Shown here piece by piece: positions 7,825 through 17,200 of a stretch of 32,626 nt of DNA. The DNA lies in the NCBI GenBank assembly GCA_017514235.1, contig JAFWKK010000015.1, positions 1 through 32,626 of the forward strand, written 5' to 3'. Both the position numbers and the translations under genes were made by a program. Position 1 is the first letter of the stretch. Every line of letters begins with the position of its first letter. The notes beneath the pieces are model-generated. The model ran no database searches, was not told the DNA's origin, and saw nothing but the letters and a program-made list of their open reading frames with translations. The stretch is from Kiritimatiellia bacterium. Its GTDB lineage: Bacteria; Verrucomicrobiota; Kiritimatiellia; RFP12; UBA1067.

Positions 7825-8910
7825 TCAAATCACCTTCATCTTGGGCAGGTCCTGTATGTCTACGAGGCCTACCACGCGCCCCTTCTCGTCACAGACGGGC
7901 AGGTCGTCGATCCGGCGCCTCTCGAAGACCTTGACGATGTCCGCCGCCGGCCTGTCGGCCCGCACGAAGAACGGCTTCTCCGTCATGTGGAGCGAGACCG
8001 GCGCGGAGAGAAGCAGGCTCGAATCGCCGGCCCCCCTGCCCGCGCTGACCAGGCGCCTGAAGTCGCCGTCCGTAAAGATGCCGAGAAGCTTGCCTGCGCT
8101 GCCGACGACCACGGCGGAGCCGCTCTGCGCCGCCGTCATCGCCATGAGAGCCTCCATGACCGTCGCCGACGAGCCGACCTTCGCAAGGCGCTCGCCGGTG
8201 CGCATCACGTCCCCGACGGACAGCAGAAGCGCCTTGCCTATCGCGCCGGCCGGGTGGTTCAGGGCATAGTCGGACACGTTGAACTTCTGCGCGTCCAGCA
8301 GCGCCATCGCCAGCGCATCGCCCATCGCCATCGTCGCCGTCGTCGAGTTCGTCGGCGCCATCCCGAACGGGCACGCTTCGCTGCCGCACGGAATTTCGAC
8401 GTGCACGTCGGAAAGAGTCGCCAGGGCGGACTTCCCGCTGCCGGTCATCGAAATCACCTTGAGCCCGTGACGGCGCACGGCGGGAATCAGCCTGAGTATC
8501 TCTTCGGACTCCCCGCTGAACGAGAGCGCGATCAGGATGTCGCCCCTCGATACGCTGCCAAGGTCGCCGTGCATGGCCTGAACCGGATTGAGCACGAAGG
8601 AGCGCGTTCCGGTCGAAGAAAGTATGCCGGACATCTTTTCGGCCACGTGCAGGCTCTTGCCGACTCCGGTGACGACGACCATGCCGCCCGAACGCACAGC
8701 CGCAAGGATCGCACCGACAGCCGCCTCGAACGACGGCCCGAGCGACGCACGGGTACGCTTGAGACCTTCGATCTCAATGTCAAAGACCTCGCGGGCACGG
8801 GAGAGGGCACGGGAGACGAGCGAGGCGCGAGAAACGCGAGGCCTCGTGCCTTTCGCGCCTCTCATGCCTTTTCTCGTGCCTTTTCTCATGTCTCCCATGC
8901 CTCTCCGCAT
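7825..8910 (-). CDS. kdsD: Arabinose-5-phosphate isomerase (KdsD/KpsF/GutQ family: SIS + two CBS domains)
   Basis: Interconverts D-ribulose-5-phosphate and D-arabinose-5-phosphate, the first step towards Kdo for LPS. The SIS domain (about 60-200) shows GVGKS (82-86), HGDLG (114-118), SFSGESEEI (130-138) and APTNSTTATMAMGDALA (185-201). YALNHPAGAIG (215-225) holds the conserved His-Pro (H219; the equivalent His is catalytic in characterised enzymes). CBS domains lie at about 233-290 (with GIFTDGDFRRL) and 306-358 (DDLPVCDEKGRVVGLVDIQD). The first 40 residues are odd: Met/Arg/Gly-rich and encoded by a palindromic repeat (8793-8905). Candidate ATGs at 8910, 8898, 8889 and 8865 all lie in the repeat, so the true start is unresolved; 8910 is 7 nt after the pta stop. 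The end is 35 nt before the pilus cluster, so co-transcription with it is possible. Confidence 0.92.
   Translation of the reverse strand: MRRGMGDMRKGTRKGMRGAKGTRPRVSRASLVSRALSRAREVFDIEIEGLKRTRASLGPSFEAAVGAILAAVRSGGMVVVTGVGKSLHVAEKMSGILSSTGTRSFVLNPVQAMHGDLGSVSRGDILIALSFSGESEEILRLIPAVRRHGLKVISMTGSGKSALATLSDVHVEIPCGSEACPFGMAPTNSTTATMAMGDALAMALLDAQKFNVSDYALNHPAGAIGKALLLSVGDVMRTGERLAKVGSSATVMEALMAMTAAQSGSAVVVGSAGKLLGIFTDGDFRRLVSAGRGAGDSSLLLSAPVSLHMTEKPFFVRADRPAADIVKVFERRRIDDLPVCDEKGRVVGLVDIQDLPKMKVI
8793..8905. repeat. Palindromic GGCAYGAGA-type repeat, copy A, translated as the kdsD N-terminus
   Basis: Dense array of short units (minus strand GGCATGGGAGACATGAGA, GGCACGAGAAAA, GGCATGAGAGG) folding back on inverted copies (TCTCCCGTGCC). 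The core is a loopless palindrome: GAGGCGCGAGAAACGCGAGG (8822-8841) against CCTCGTGCCTTTCGCGCCTC (8842-8861), 16 of 20 positions complementary. It shares units with the elements at 9976-10053 and 11218-11270. Confidence 0.75.
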
Positions 8911-8917
8911 CGGTCTC

Positions 8918-9958
8918 TTATCGCTTCGTCTGCGCCTGCAGCAGCGTCACGCACACCGTGGCGACTATGTCGTCGGCCGAGCAGCCGCGCGAAAGGTCGT
9001 TCATCGCCTTGGCAAGCCCCTGGAGGTTCGGGCCGATCGCATCGGCTCCGCCGAGGCGCTGCGCGACCTTGTAGGCGATGTTGCCCGCCTGGAGATCGGG
9101 GAAGACGAACACGTTGGCGTTGCCCTGAATCTCGCCGTTCGGGTTCTTCTGCCGTCCGACCGCCGGCACGATCGCCGCGTCGAACTGCATCTCGCCGTCC
9201 ATCTTGATGCCGGCCTCGGCGAACTTCGGGCGCGCCAGCTCCACGGCTTTCTGCACCTTCTCGACGAGGTCGCCGGCGGCGGACCCCTTCGTGGAGAACG
9301 AAAGATACGCCACGCGCGGCTCGTTGCCCGTCAGGTCGCGGTAGCTCTGCGCCGTGGCAAGCCCGATGTCCACAAGCTGCTCCGCCGTCGGGTTGGGAAT
9401 GACGCCGCAGTCGCCGAACGCAAGCACGCCGTCGCCGGACTCGGTCGGCGCCTTCAGGTCGATGATGAAGCAGCTCGAAGCCGTCTTCACGCCCTTCTGC
9501 GTGCCGAGCGTGTGGAATGCCGCGCGGAGCATGTCGCCCGTCGAGGCGATGGAACCCGCGACAAGCCCGTCCACGCGGCCGAGCTTCACCATCATTCCGC
9601 CGAAGTAGATGCGCTTCGTGCGAAGAGTCTTCTCTGCGCCGGCAAGGTCGATGAGCTTCTGCTTCTCGGCCGGCTTCTTCGACTCCTTGGCGTTCCACGC
9701 CTCAAGGTACGCCTTCTCAAGCTCGGGGTCGCCAGCCGTGTAGTCGATCACCCTGATGCCGCGATCGGCGAGCTTGAGACCCGCCTTCTCCTCTGCGGCG
9801 GCGATCTCCGCCGCCGTGCCCAGCACGACGGGCGTCGCGATCTTGCGGTCGATGCAGGCGCAGGCGGCCGTTATCACGCGAGGGTCCTGGCCCTCAGGCA
9901 GGACGACCGTTCCGTTCAGCTTAGAAGCGCGTTCGATTATCTTTGCTATTGCGTTCAT
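8918..9958 (-). CDS. pta: Phosphate acetyltransferase (short Pta)
   Basis: Converts acetyl-CoA and phosphate to acetyl-phosphate and CoA in the cytoplasm, feeding acetate kinase for ATP synthesis. At 346 residues it is the short, catalytic-domain-only form, without the N-terminal DRTGG/AAA region of E. coli Pta. Family motifs run in order: LPEGQDPRV (20-28), GLVAGSIASTGDMLRA (131-146), SFSTKGSA (220-227), DGEMQFDAAIVP (254-265), ANVFVFPDLQAGNIAYK (281-297) and GPNLQGLAKAMNDLSRGCS (309-327), the last carrying substrate-site residues of the family. It lies 101 nt downstream of ackA with a palindromic repeat in between, and only 7 nt before the longest kdsD start. The ATG at 9958 is preceded by AT-rich sequence with no strong Shine-Dalgarno. 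Confidence 0.96.
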   Translation of the reverse strand: MNAIAKIIERASKLNGTVVLPEGQDPRVITAACACIDRKIATPVVLGTAAEIAAAEEKAGLKLADRGIRVIDYTAGDPELEKAYLEAWNAKESKKPAEKQKLIDLAGAEKTLRTKRIYFGGMMVKLGRVDGLVAGSIASTGDMLRAAFHTLGTQKGVKTASSCFIIDLKAPTESGDGVLAFGDCGVIPNPTAEQLVDIGLATAQSYRDLTGNEPRVAYLSFSTKGSAAGDLVEKVQKAVELARPKFAEAGIKMDGEMQFDAAIVPAVGRQKNPNGEIQGNANVFVFPDLQAGNIAYKVAQRLGGADAIGPNLQGLAKAMNDLSRGCSADDIVATVCVTLLQAQTKR

Positions 9959-9975
9959 TATCGTATCTTACTTAT

Positions 9976-10053
9976 AAGGACAAGGGAGGCCTGAAGGGCG
10001 TGAGAGACGAGCGGTCTCATGTCTCTCGTGCCTTCCGCGTCTCGAATGTCCTT
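9976..10053. repeat. Palindromic repeat, copy B, between ackA and pta
   Basis: GAAGGGCGTGAGAGACGAG (9993-10011) pairs imperfectly with CTCATGTCTCTCGTGCCTTC (10016-10035). Flanking AAGGAC (9976-9981) and GTCCTT (10048-10053) extend the dyad. The units match those of copies A and C. There is no U-tract typical of an intrinsic terminator on the minus strand, so it looks like a REP-like element rather than a terminator. Confidence 0.75.
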
Positions 10054-10059
10054 TTCCCT

Positions 10060-11196
10060 TCATTTTCCCAAGATCCTTACGGTGTCGCGGGCTATCATCA
10101 GCTCCTCGTTGGTCGGAATCACCACGACGGGAATCTTCGAGCCCTTGGCGGAGATGGCCTTCAGCTCGCCGCGCACCTTGTTGGCCGCCTTGTCGAGCTT
10201 GACGCCCAGCGCACCGAGACGCCCGACGATCCTCTCGCGCACCTCGCTAGAGTTCTCCCCGATGCCGCCCGTCATTACGATGGCGTCGGCACCGCCGACT
10301 ATCGTGTTGTACGCGCCGATGTAGAGCGCCACGCGGTAGGCGAGCATCTCAAGGGCCAGCTCGGCCGCCCTGTCGCCCTTGGCGGCCTTCGCGCAGATGT
10401 CGCGGCAGTCGCTGGAGCCTGCGAGCGCAAGAAGCCCGGACTTCTTGTTGAGGATGACGTCCATCTCCGCAGGCGTCTTCCCCTCCGCCTCCATGATGGC
10501 GAGCACGGCCGCCGCGTCGATGTCGCCGCACCTGGTGCCCATCACCATGCCGGCGAGCGGCGTAAGGCCCATCGACGTGTCAACGACGCCGCCCTGCCTG
10601 ATCGCCGCGAGCGACGACCCGTTGCCAAGGTGGCACGTTACGAGATTCACCTTCGAAAGGGGCTTCTTCAGGAACTTCGCCGCCGCCTGCGTGACGAACT
10701 TGTGCGAGGTTCCGTGAAAGCCGTACTTGCGAATGCCCATCTTCCTGTAATACTTCGGGTCGATGGCGTACATTCCGGCGCAGTCCGGCATCGTCGCGAT
10801 GTGAAACGCCGTGTCGAATACGCCCACGTTGGGAACGCCCCTGAACGCACGCTCGCACGCCTCGATGCCGCCGAGGTTCGCCGGCATGTGCAGGGGGCCG
10901 AACTTGACGAGCTTCTTCGCCTTCGCCATGTTAGCCTTCGTCATGAGCGCGGAATCGCGGAACACCTCGCCGCCGTGCAGTATGCGGTGGCCGATGGCAT
11001 CGATGCCCTTCGCGGCGTCGCCCAGCTCTGCCACGACCTGATTGAGCGCTTCGGCGTGGGTGGCGGGGCCGCCGCAGCCGATGCGCTCTACAAGGCCCTT
11101 GGCGAGCCGGGTCTCGGTCGCCATGTCGAAGAGCTGGTACTTCAAGGACGAACTGCCCGAATTGACTACGAGAACCTTTTTGACTGATTTTTTCAT
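10060..11196 (-). CDS. ackA: Acetate kinase
   Basis: Transfers phosphate from acetyl-phosphate to ADP, giving acetate and ATP; partner of the Pta encoded next. ASKHA-fold signatures are all present: NSGSSSLK (12-19), HRILHGGE (70-77), DTAFH (128-132), YGFHGTSH (158-165), HLGNGSS (189-195), TRCGDID (221-227), GGIGENS (310-316) and TNEELMIARDT (362-372). Catalytic and substrate residues known from the Methanosarcina enzyme (Asn, Arg of HRxxHGG, Asp of DTAFH, His of FHGTSH, Arg of TRxGD, Glu of TNEE) are retained. At 378 residues it is about 20 shorter than usual, with the shortfall before the HRILHGGE motif (residues 25-65), where many homologs carry a longer loop. The ATG at 11196 is preceded by GAAGTAAAA, a weak ribosome site. 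It lies 81 nt after the giant exoprotein gene, the spacer being mostly a palindromic repeat. Confidence 0.97.
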   Translation of the reverse strand: MKKSVKKVLVVNSGSSSLKYQLFDMATETRLAKGLVERIGCGGPATHAEALNQVVAELGDAAKGIDAIGHRILHGGEVFRDSALMTKANMAKAKKLVKFGPLHMPANLGGIEACERAFRGVPNVGVFDTAFHIATMPDCAGMYAIDPKYYRKMGIRKYGFHGTSHKFVTQAAAKFLKKPLSKVNLVTCHLGNGSSLAAIRQGGVVDTSMGLTPLAGMVMGTRCGDIDAAAVLAIMEAEGKTPAEMDVILNKKSGLLALAGSSDCRDICAKAAKGDRAAELALEMLAYRVALYIGAYNTIVGGADAIVMTGGIGENSSEVRERIVGRLGALGVKLDKAANKVRGELKAISAKGSKIPVVVIPTNEELMIARDTVRILGK

Positions 11197-11217
11197 TTTT
11201 ACTTCTTTGACTTCCGG

Positions 11218-11270
11218 GGCATGGGTGACGCGAGGGACGAGGGTTTCTCGTCGTTCACGTCACTCATGCC
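11218..11270. repeat. Palindromic repeat, copy C, between the giant gene and ackA
   Basis: Arms 11218-11241 (beginning GGCATGGGTGACGCGAGG) and 11247-11270 (ending CACGTCACTCATGCC) are complementary at 20 of 24 positions around a 5-nt loop. The stem begins 7 nt past the giant gene's stop, so it could act as a 3'-end stabiliser or weak terminator, but no T-run follows on the minus strand. It shares the GGCATGAGTGAC-type unit with copies A and B. Confidence 0.8.
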
Positions 11271-11277
11271 GCTCATG

Positions 11278-14200
11278 TCATTTCTCCATGACCTCGACTC
11301 TGAAGAATCCGCTCACGCCTTCCGGCACGGCGTTGCCGATGTCGATCGTGTCCTCGCCGGAACCCACGACGATATTCTGGCTCTTGACAGGCGTCCACTG
11401 CGGATTTACGAGCGACTGCGTCCAGTAAACCGTCGCAACTGCCGGTATGTCGCCCTTCAGGGCCTCGCTGTCGACAAGGGCGCTGGCCGCAGCCGAATGT
11501 TCGGCGGGCTTCGTCTCGGCCGACACGGTTATGCTGACCTTGCCGTCCACGAACTCCAGCGACGTGATGGAGACGCCGTCCTCGGCAAGCTTCGGGCTGA
11601 CCGCTCCGGAGATTGCCGCAGTGAAGGATTCGTCGTCCTGCGGTGAAGCGCCCATGGCGAGCGCAAGCGTACCGGCGTTGCTAAGGCTGCTGCGCAGGGT
11701 GGAGGACAGGCCGGCCGTCGGAATGCGTGCGTTCGCGCGCAGTTCAAGCGCCCCCGTGAGCCGCTTGTTGACGAGCATCTCGGCCGCCGGCGTCTCGCTA
11801 ATGAGCTCTATGCCCTTCTTGGACAGGTCGCCATACTTCGCATATTCCCAGGAATCCGGCAGGCCGTCTTCGTCGGTATCGGCATCCTCGATGTAGATGA
11901 CCGCAAGGTCGCCGTACCCGACATCCGGCCCAATTTTGATTGGCGTTGGATTGAGAATATTCTCCGTCGAGACGCTGCCGTCGCCTGCAAGGATATTGTT
12001 CAATGCTGAGCCATCGCGGACGCAGAGGTAGCCGGAGCTTTCCCAGTCATCGCAGACGCCGTCCTTGTCGGAGTCGATGAACGCGCGCAAGTAGTACGTG
12101 CCGTGTGCTTCGCCAGTGGTTGTCGCGCCCGGCGCGCTCAGCGGCAAGCCGATGATCGAGCAATTTGCCTGAGGCTTCGCCCCAACCGCATCAAGCGTGG
12201 CACTCTTGCCCTTCACGTAGCCTGCTGCGACCGGAATGCCCGTGAAGTCGGGCGACGTGAACGCCTGCACCCGCACCGCCCTAGCGTCGAAGCTCTCCTT
12301 GGGGCCGAAGTAGCGCACCGCAACATTGGCCGTGCCGTAGAGATAGCCGTTCGTCTGTACGTTCAGGTAGAACGTTGCAGGCTCGGTCGAGTAGGCGTTG
12401 CTGCGGAACTTGGCGTTGTACATCGAGACGCGCCAGCCGTAGGTCGACTTGTTTGCGAACACCTTGCCCGACGGCGTCATGTCGTCGGCATAGAGCGGCG
12501 CAGTCCAGCGGTAGACGCCGTTCTCGTCACGTACCGGCGCACGGCGGATGCCCGAGTCGTAGACCGTCTCGGTGCCGTTCGTCACGATGATGCGGAAAGC
12601 CGTGTACGTATCGCTGTCGATCTTCCACGTGAACGTCGGGTTTGCCGAGCTGACAATGCCCGCCGCCGAAGAGACCGGCGAGACGCTGACAGCCGCGACC
12701 GGCGTCGGCAGCACGCGGTTCTCGTCGAACTTGCGCTTGATTACCTTGGTTGAGGCGAAGACAAACGTATTCGTGTCATCGGCATTGAGCCAGGACACGG
12801 GACCGTCGCCAAGGACCACAAGGTATTCGGCTTCTGTGACCGGGTAGTAGGCGGCGACTCCGCTATTCGCAATTTCGCTGGAGAAGTATTCCCAGTCGAT
12901 GTCGTGCGTGTTCTCATCGAGGAAGTAGGCTTCTGTGAGAGTCGTCGTTTTGCGCGGATCCATCATGCGGTCGAACACGACGCGTGGCTCGAACGGATAG
13001 CGGTAGGACGGGAAGCCGTCGACCTTCCAGCGGACAACCCTGACACGCATCGGCTCAGAGGCGGAAATCGCATCGTTCTCGCCGGAGGCCGTGACGTTTG
13101 TCGTGCTGTAAAGCGCGGCACCAGTCGCCCATATGTCGAAGCGAGGCGTGATCGGCGATTCGTCGGTCAGCTCGATTTCGACAGTCGGCGTGCCAGCCCA
13201 AGAAATATCCACGTTTTGGACAACGCCATACGGATCTACTCCAGGGTCGTACTCACCATTGCCATCGACATCAAAAAACGCTTCGATGGTATTCGGTCCT
13301 TCCTTTAGACGTCCCGGGTATTGTTCGGGATCGCTGAAGTAGAAGGTCTGCGGCCACTCTTTCCCTATGCGGTAGAAACACTGAGCCCTCACGTATTTGC
13401 CATAGACGTCAGCACCTCTTTCCGCTAGTTTTCCGAGATCCATTTCATATTCGCCCGTAAGGAAGTTGATAGATCCAATCTCGATTCCTTCCGGAATCTT
13501 TAACCCGGAACAACCTTCGCTGACGATTTTACCAGTACGGCTGTCGGAGTCGCATCTCGACTTCGCAACCGTTTGCGCGGGTGGAGGGACCCTACCGTCT
13601 AGTACTACGCCCTTTGTGATCTGAACATCGTTTGTCTCCGCTTTGCCATGATCCTGTTTATGGACACTATACTCCTCGTAGGAAGTAGTCGATGCCGCTC
13701 GACCGCAATATGTACAATGCCAAGTGTAGAGAACTTCACCATTGATTGCGCCCATCTCGAATGTGACGCCATCGTCTGGTAGGATGTGTCCGGGATGCAG
13801 ATGCCCGTGAATGACTCTCGGTCCGTTATGCGTGATCCCAACCACCCGCGATACCTCCGGCTTATTGCCGCCCTCGTTCTCGCTCTCGTTGCCAACGGCA
13901 GTAAACTGTACATCGTGATATGCGGAGCCGGTTCTTCTTGCACGGACTATGAAGGTTTTGCCATTTACACGCCAGAAGCCGCCGTTGTAAATCGGCCTGA
14001 TTGCCAATGTCGGCATCGGATAGCTCCTAAAATTACTGTCCAAGCCGCTGTTAAGCCATGTGTCGATGATGTCGGCAAATCTGTAACCGAACCAATAGGC
14101 AGACCGGTTCTCGCTGCGGTTTGACCAGCCATCCTCATCGACATCAGCCGCAGCATCATAGGACAAGCGAGACGCATACGGCGTTACGCCATTGACAAGC

Positions 14201-17200
14201 GTGCCGTGTGCATCCTCCCAGACGTCATCAACAAGGTCATGGTCCGTGAAGATTTCGCCCACATACAGCGAGCCGACGCGGTAGAAGTAGTCGGGCGTAT
14301 ACTGGTCGACCGAGCATGGGTCAGTCGGGTCAAAAACATGCTCGTCGAATGCGAACACCTCGGAAAGCAGATATTCCACGTAGTTGGGCAAGCCGTCGTG
14401 ATCGTGGTCGTCAAGACCCGACTCGCCGCTGATGCCGTAGAAATTGGCCCACCAGTCGGGGATGCCGTTGTGGTCCTCGTCGGCAACCTGTTCGTACTTG
14501 GTAATGCCCGCCACGATTTCGCCGGACCCGTTCATGTAGGCGCCGCGCGCAAGGTCGCGCAAATACGCCTCGCCGGCGGTGATCATAAGGCCGTTCCAGT
14601 CGAGTATCGTCGCCCAGGTGATTTCCTCGGAAGGATCCATTCCGGCAGGGCGGTAATTCTCGTCGGCATACTGCTCCCACCAGTCGGGCAGGCCGTCTCC
14701 GTCGGCATCGCTGCCGGTAATCTCCCAGTTGGTCGAGGGGCCCTGCTCGTCCCACATGTCCACTCCGTCGTCGCAGTACTTGGCGAAAGCACCGCCGAGC
14801 GCGACAAGGTCATCACCGCTCTGGTTTAGATGACGGCCGGTGAAGCTGAAGAGATTAATGAAATGCTTATTTCCAGAAGACCCCGAATTCACATTGACAA
14901 ACCAATGGCGGGAACCAGTCGTACGGTATTGAAGCCTGTCCGCTACGTTGGCACGCGTCAGCTGAGTCCAGCGCGAGACCGGCTCGGCGTTGCGCGCAAA
15001 ACCATAGGTTCCGTCGGTGTAGCCCTTGTAGTTCGCGCTCCAGTACACGGAATCGAGCGTGGTGCCGTCGAAGCGCGGCAGATGGGTGACCGTGTTCGGT
15101 ATCCAGCAGATCCAGTCGGTGTCGGCGTAGACGGTGCCCGAGTAGCCGGGATTCGTACCGTCGCCTTCAAGGACCGTCTTCCACCACTGTATCTCGTAGC
15201 CTTCGGGCCGCGACATAAGTGCACGCGCTCCGCCAAAATTGTGCGGCGCGGTCGCGGCGGCATTCTCGTTGTCGGCGCCAAAGATCGAGTCGAACGACCA
15301 GTGGTAACGGAGCTCGGCCGGCACATAATCGTTCGCGGAAACTTTATCGTAACGGCGCTTGCCGTCCGCCCACGTCTCATAAAACGCCGAGCGGTTGTCC
15401 GCCGCCAGTTCGGCGGTCATTCGGGTCCTCATGGCATCCTTAATCTCCGCCCCCGTGCGTGCGCCGTCCCAGATGCGCACCTCGTCGACCCAGCCGGTGA
15501 AGAACTTGCTGTAACGGTCCCAGCCTAGGCCGCGCGTAAGGTCAAGGGCTCCGCCGTCAGGAGCGCCCTCGGCCTGCGTCTTGGCGGACGCGCCGACGAT
15601 GACCGCCGTCAGGTTGTATTCGATGTCGAACCAGTACTTCTGGAACGCAGTCACGGCCAGGGCTTCCGAGCCATAGCACGGAGGCAGGCCGGAGCTAACC
15701 CTGCGCTCGGCGACGCCGTTCACGTAGAACACGAGCGTCTCGCCATCGTATGTAGCCGCAAGGTGCGTCCACTCCTCGGCGGCAAGCGTCTTCGAGACTG
15801 CCTCTATCGGACCGCCCGACGCCGTACCGACCGGATCGAACTTGGTGTACCATTTGCCGTCCTTGATGGCGATCTGGAAGTTCTTGCGCATGTACTCGTC
15901 GTCGGCCGGGTTCTCGACGGACGACCAGACGGCGCGCTCGACGATCACTGCGTCGGCAAGCGACGTCGGCCGCACCCAGCACTCTACCGTATACTGGAGG
16001 AACGACGGATCGTCGGGGTAACCCGACAGCGTCGGATAGAACTCCGGTATCTCGGGCATGGTCTGCAGGGCGGAAGGACGCTCCGGGCCCTGGAAGTACA
16101 TCGCCTGGCGGCGGCGCGGCGAATCGGCGTACTGCGGATCGGACGCGCCGTTGAACTTGCCTTCCTTCTCCTCATAGTCGCCGATGCCGTCGTGGTCGGA
16201 ATCGAAGCCCTCGTTCTCCTCAAACGAGAACATCCAGCCGGGCTTGTCCTTTGCCAGCAGCTCCCAGGCGTCGGGCTTGAAGGCGGCGAAGCGCGCCGGC
16301 TTCAGGAGAGGAATCGGCGGAACCCAAGTGTCGAAGTCCTTGAACGAGTAGACCGTCTCGTCCTCGCCCTCGCCGTATGTGAACGTATCGCCGTCAAGCT
16401 CGACTTCGCCGAAGCGCGCCGGCAGGCGGAAGAAGCGGCGGACCAGCGAGTTTGTGTAGGTAGTGTCGGTCATCCAGAGCGGCGTCGGGTCGGTATGGAG
16501 CGCACCGACGTTCATTTCGGGCAGCATGGACTCTGTCTGGTTCGGTATGCTGTCGCCGTCTGGATCAGCGTCTGCAACGCCGTTCAGCCACGGGAAGACC
16601 TCGAAGTCGTAGCCGTTGCCGCGAGGCGTCTTCCACGGGTTCTTCTGCCAGTAGTTCATCTGGTCGCCGGTTCCCCACGCCTCCAGCGCATTGCGAGCGC
16701 TGCTGGTCGTCCAGGAGTCGTGAACGATGTCGAACGGACCTTCGTCGTCGGTCTGCGACCCGCCGGCCCTCACGCCGCTCTTGCCGAGGAGCGGGTTCAT
16801 GCCGTGGAAGAGCTCGTAGTAGTCGTCCATGCCGTCACGATCGGAGTCTGCGTCGAGCGGCGAGCAAGAGGCGTACTTCTGGGGTTCCTGCATCCAGCCT
16901 CCCTGCAGCAACAGATCCGTCGATATCATGAGAGGCGTCCAGATATCCTTGATAAGCGCGTCGCCGATGCGCTTGCGGAACCAGTAGTAGGCACCGCCGG
17001 CCTCGCCCAGGCCACTGTCAAGATAGGCGGCGTCCCAGACGTTCGTCAGGCGCGAGAAGTACTGCGATCCAGACGTGGAGTCAGTCACGAGACGCGGGTT
17101 GTAGTAGGGGCTCGCCTTGTCGACGAGCGTCGCGTACCAGAACTCGTCGCTAGTCATGCCGACGTCGGCATACTTCGGATCCCACTCCCACTTGTCGTCG

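Noticed and set aside
7806-7826. Possible sigma-70 promoter (minus-strand TTGACA and TATAAC) before the pilus cluster
   Set aside because: The two boxes are only 9 nt apart, too close for a normal promoter, and TTGACA includes the kdsD stop codon.
11218-11270. Intrinsic terminator after the giant gene
   Set aside because: A strong hairpin is present but no T-run follows on the minus strand, and similar hairpins recur at other junctions. Kept as a repeat element instead.
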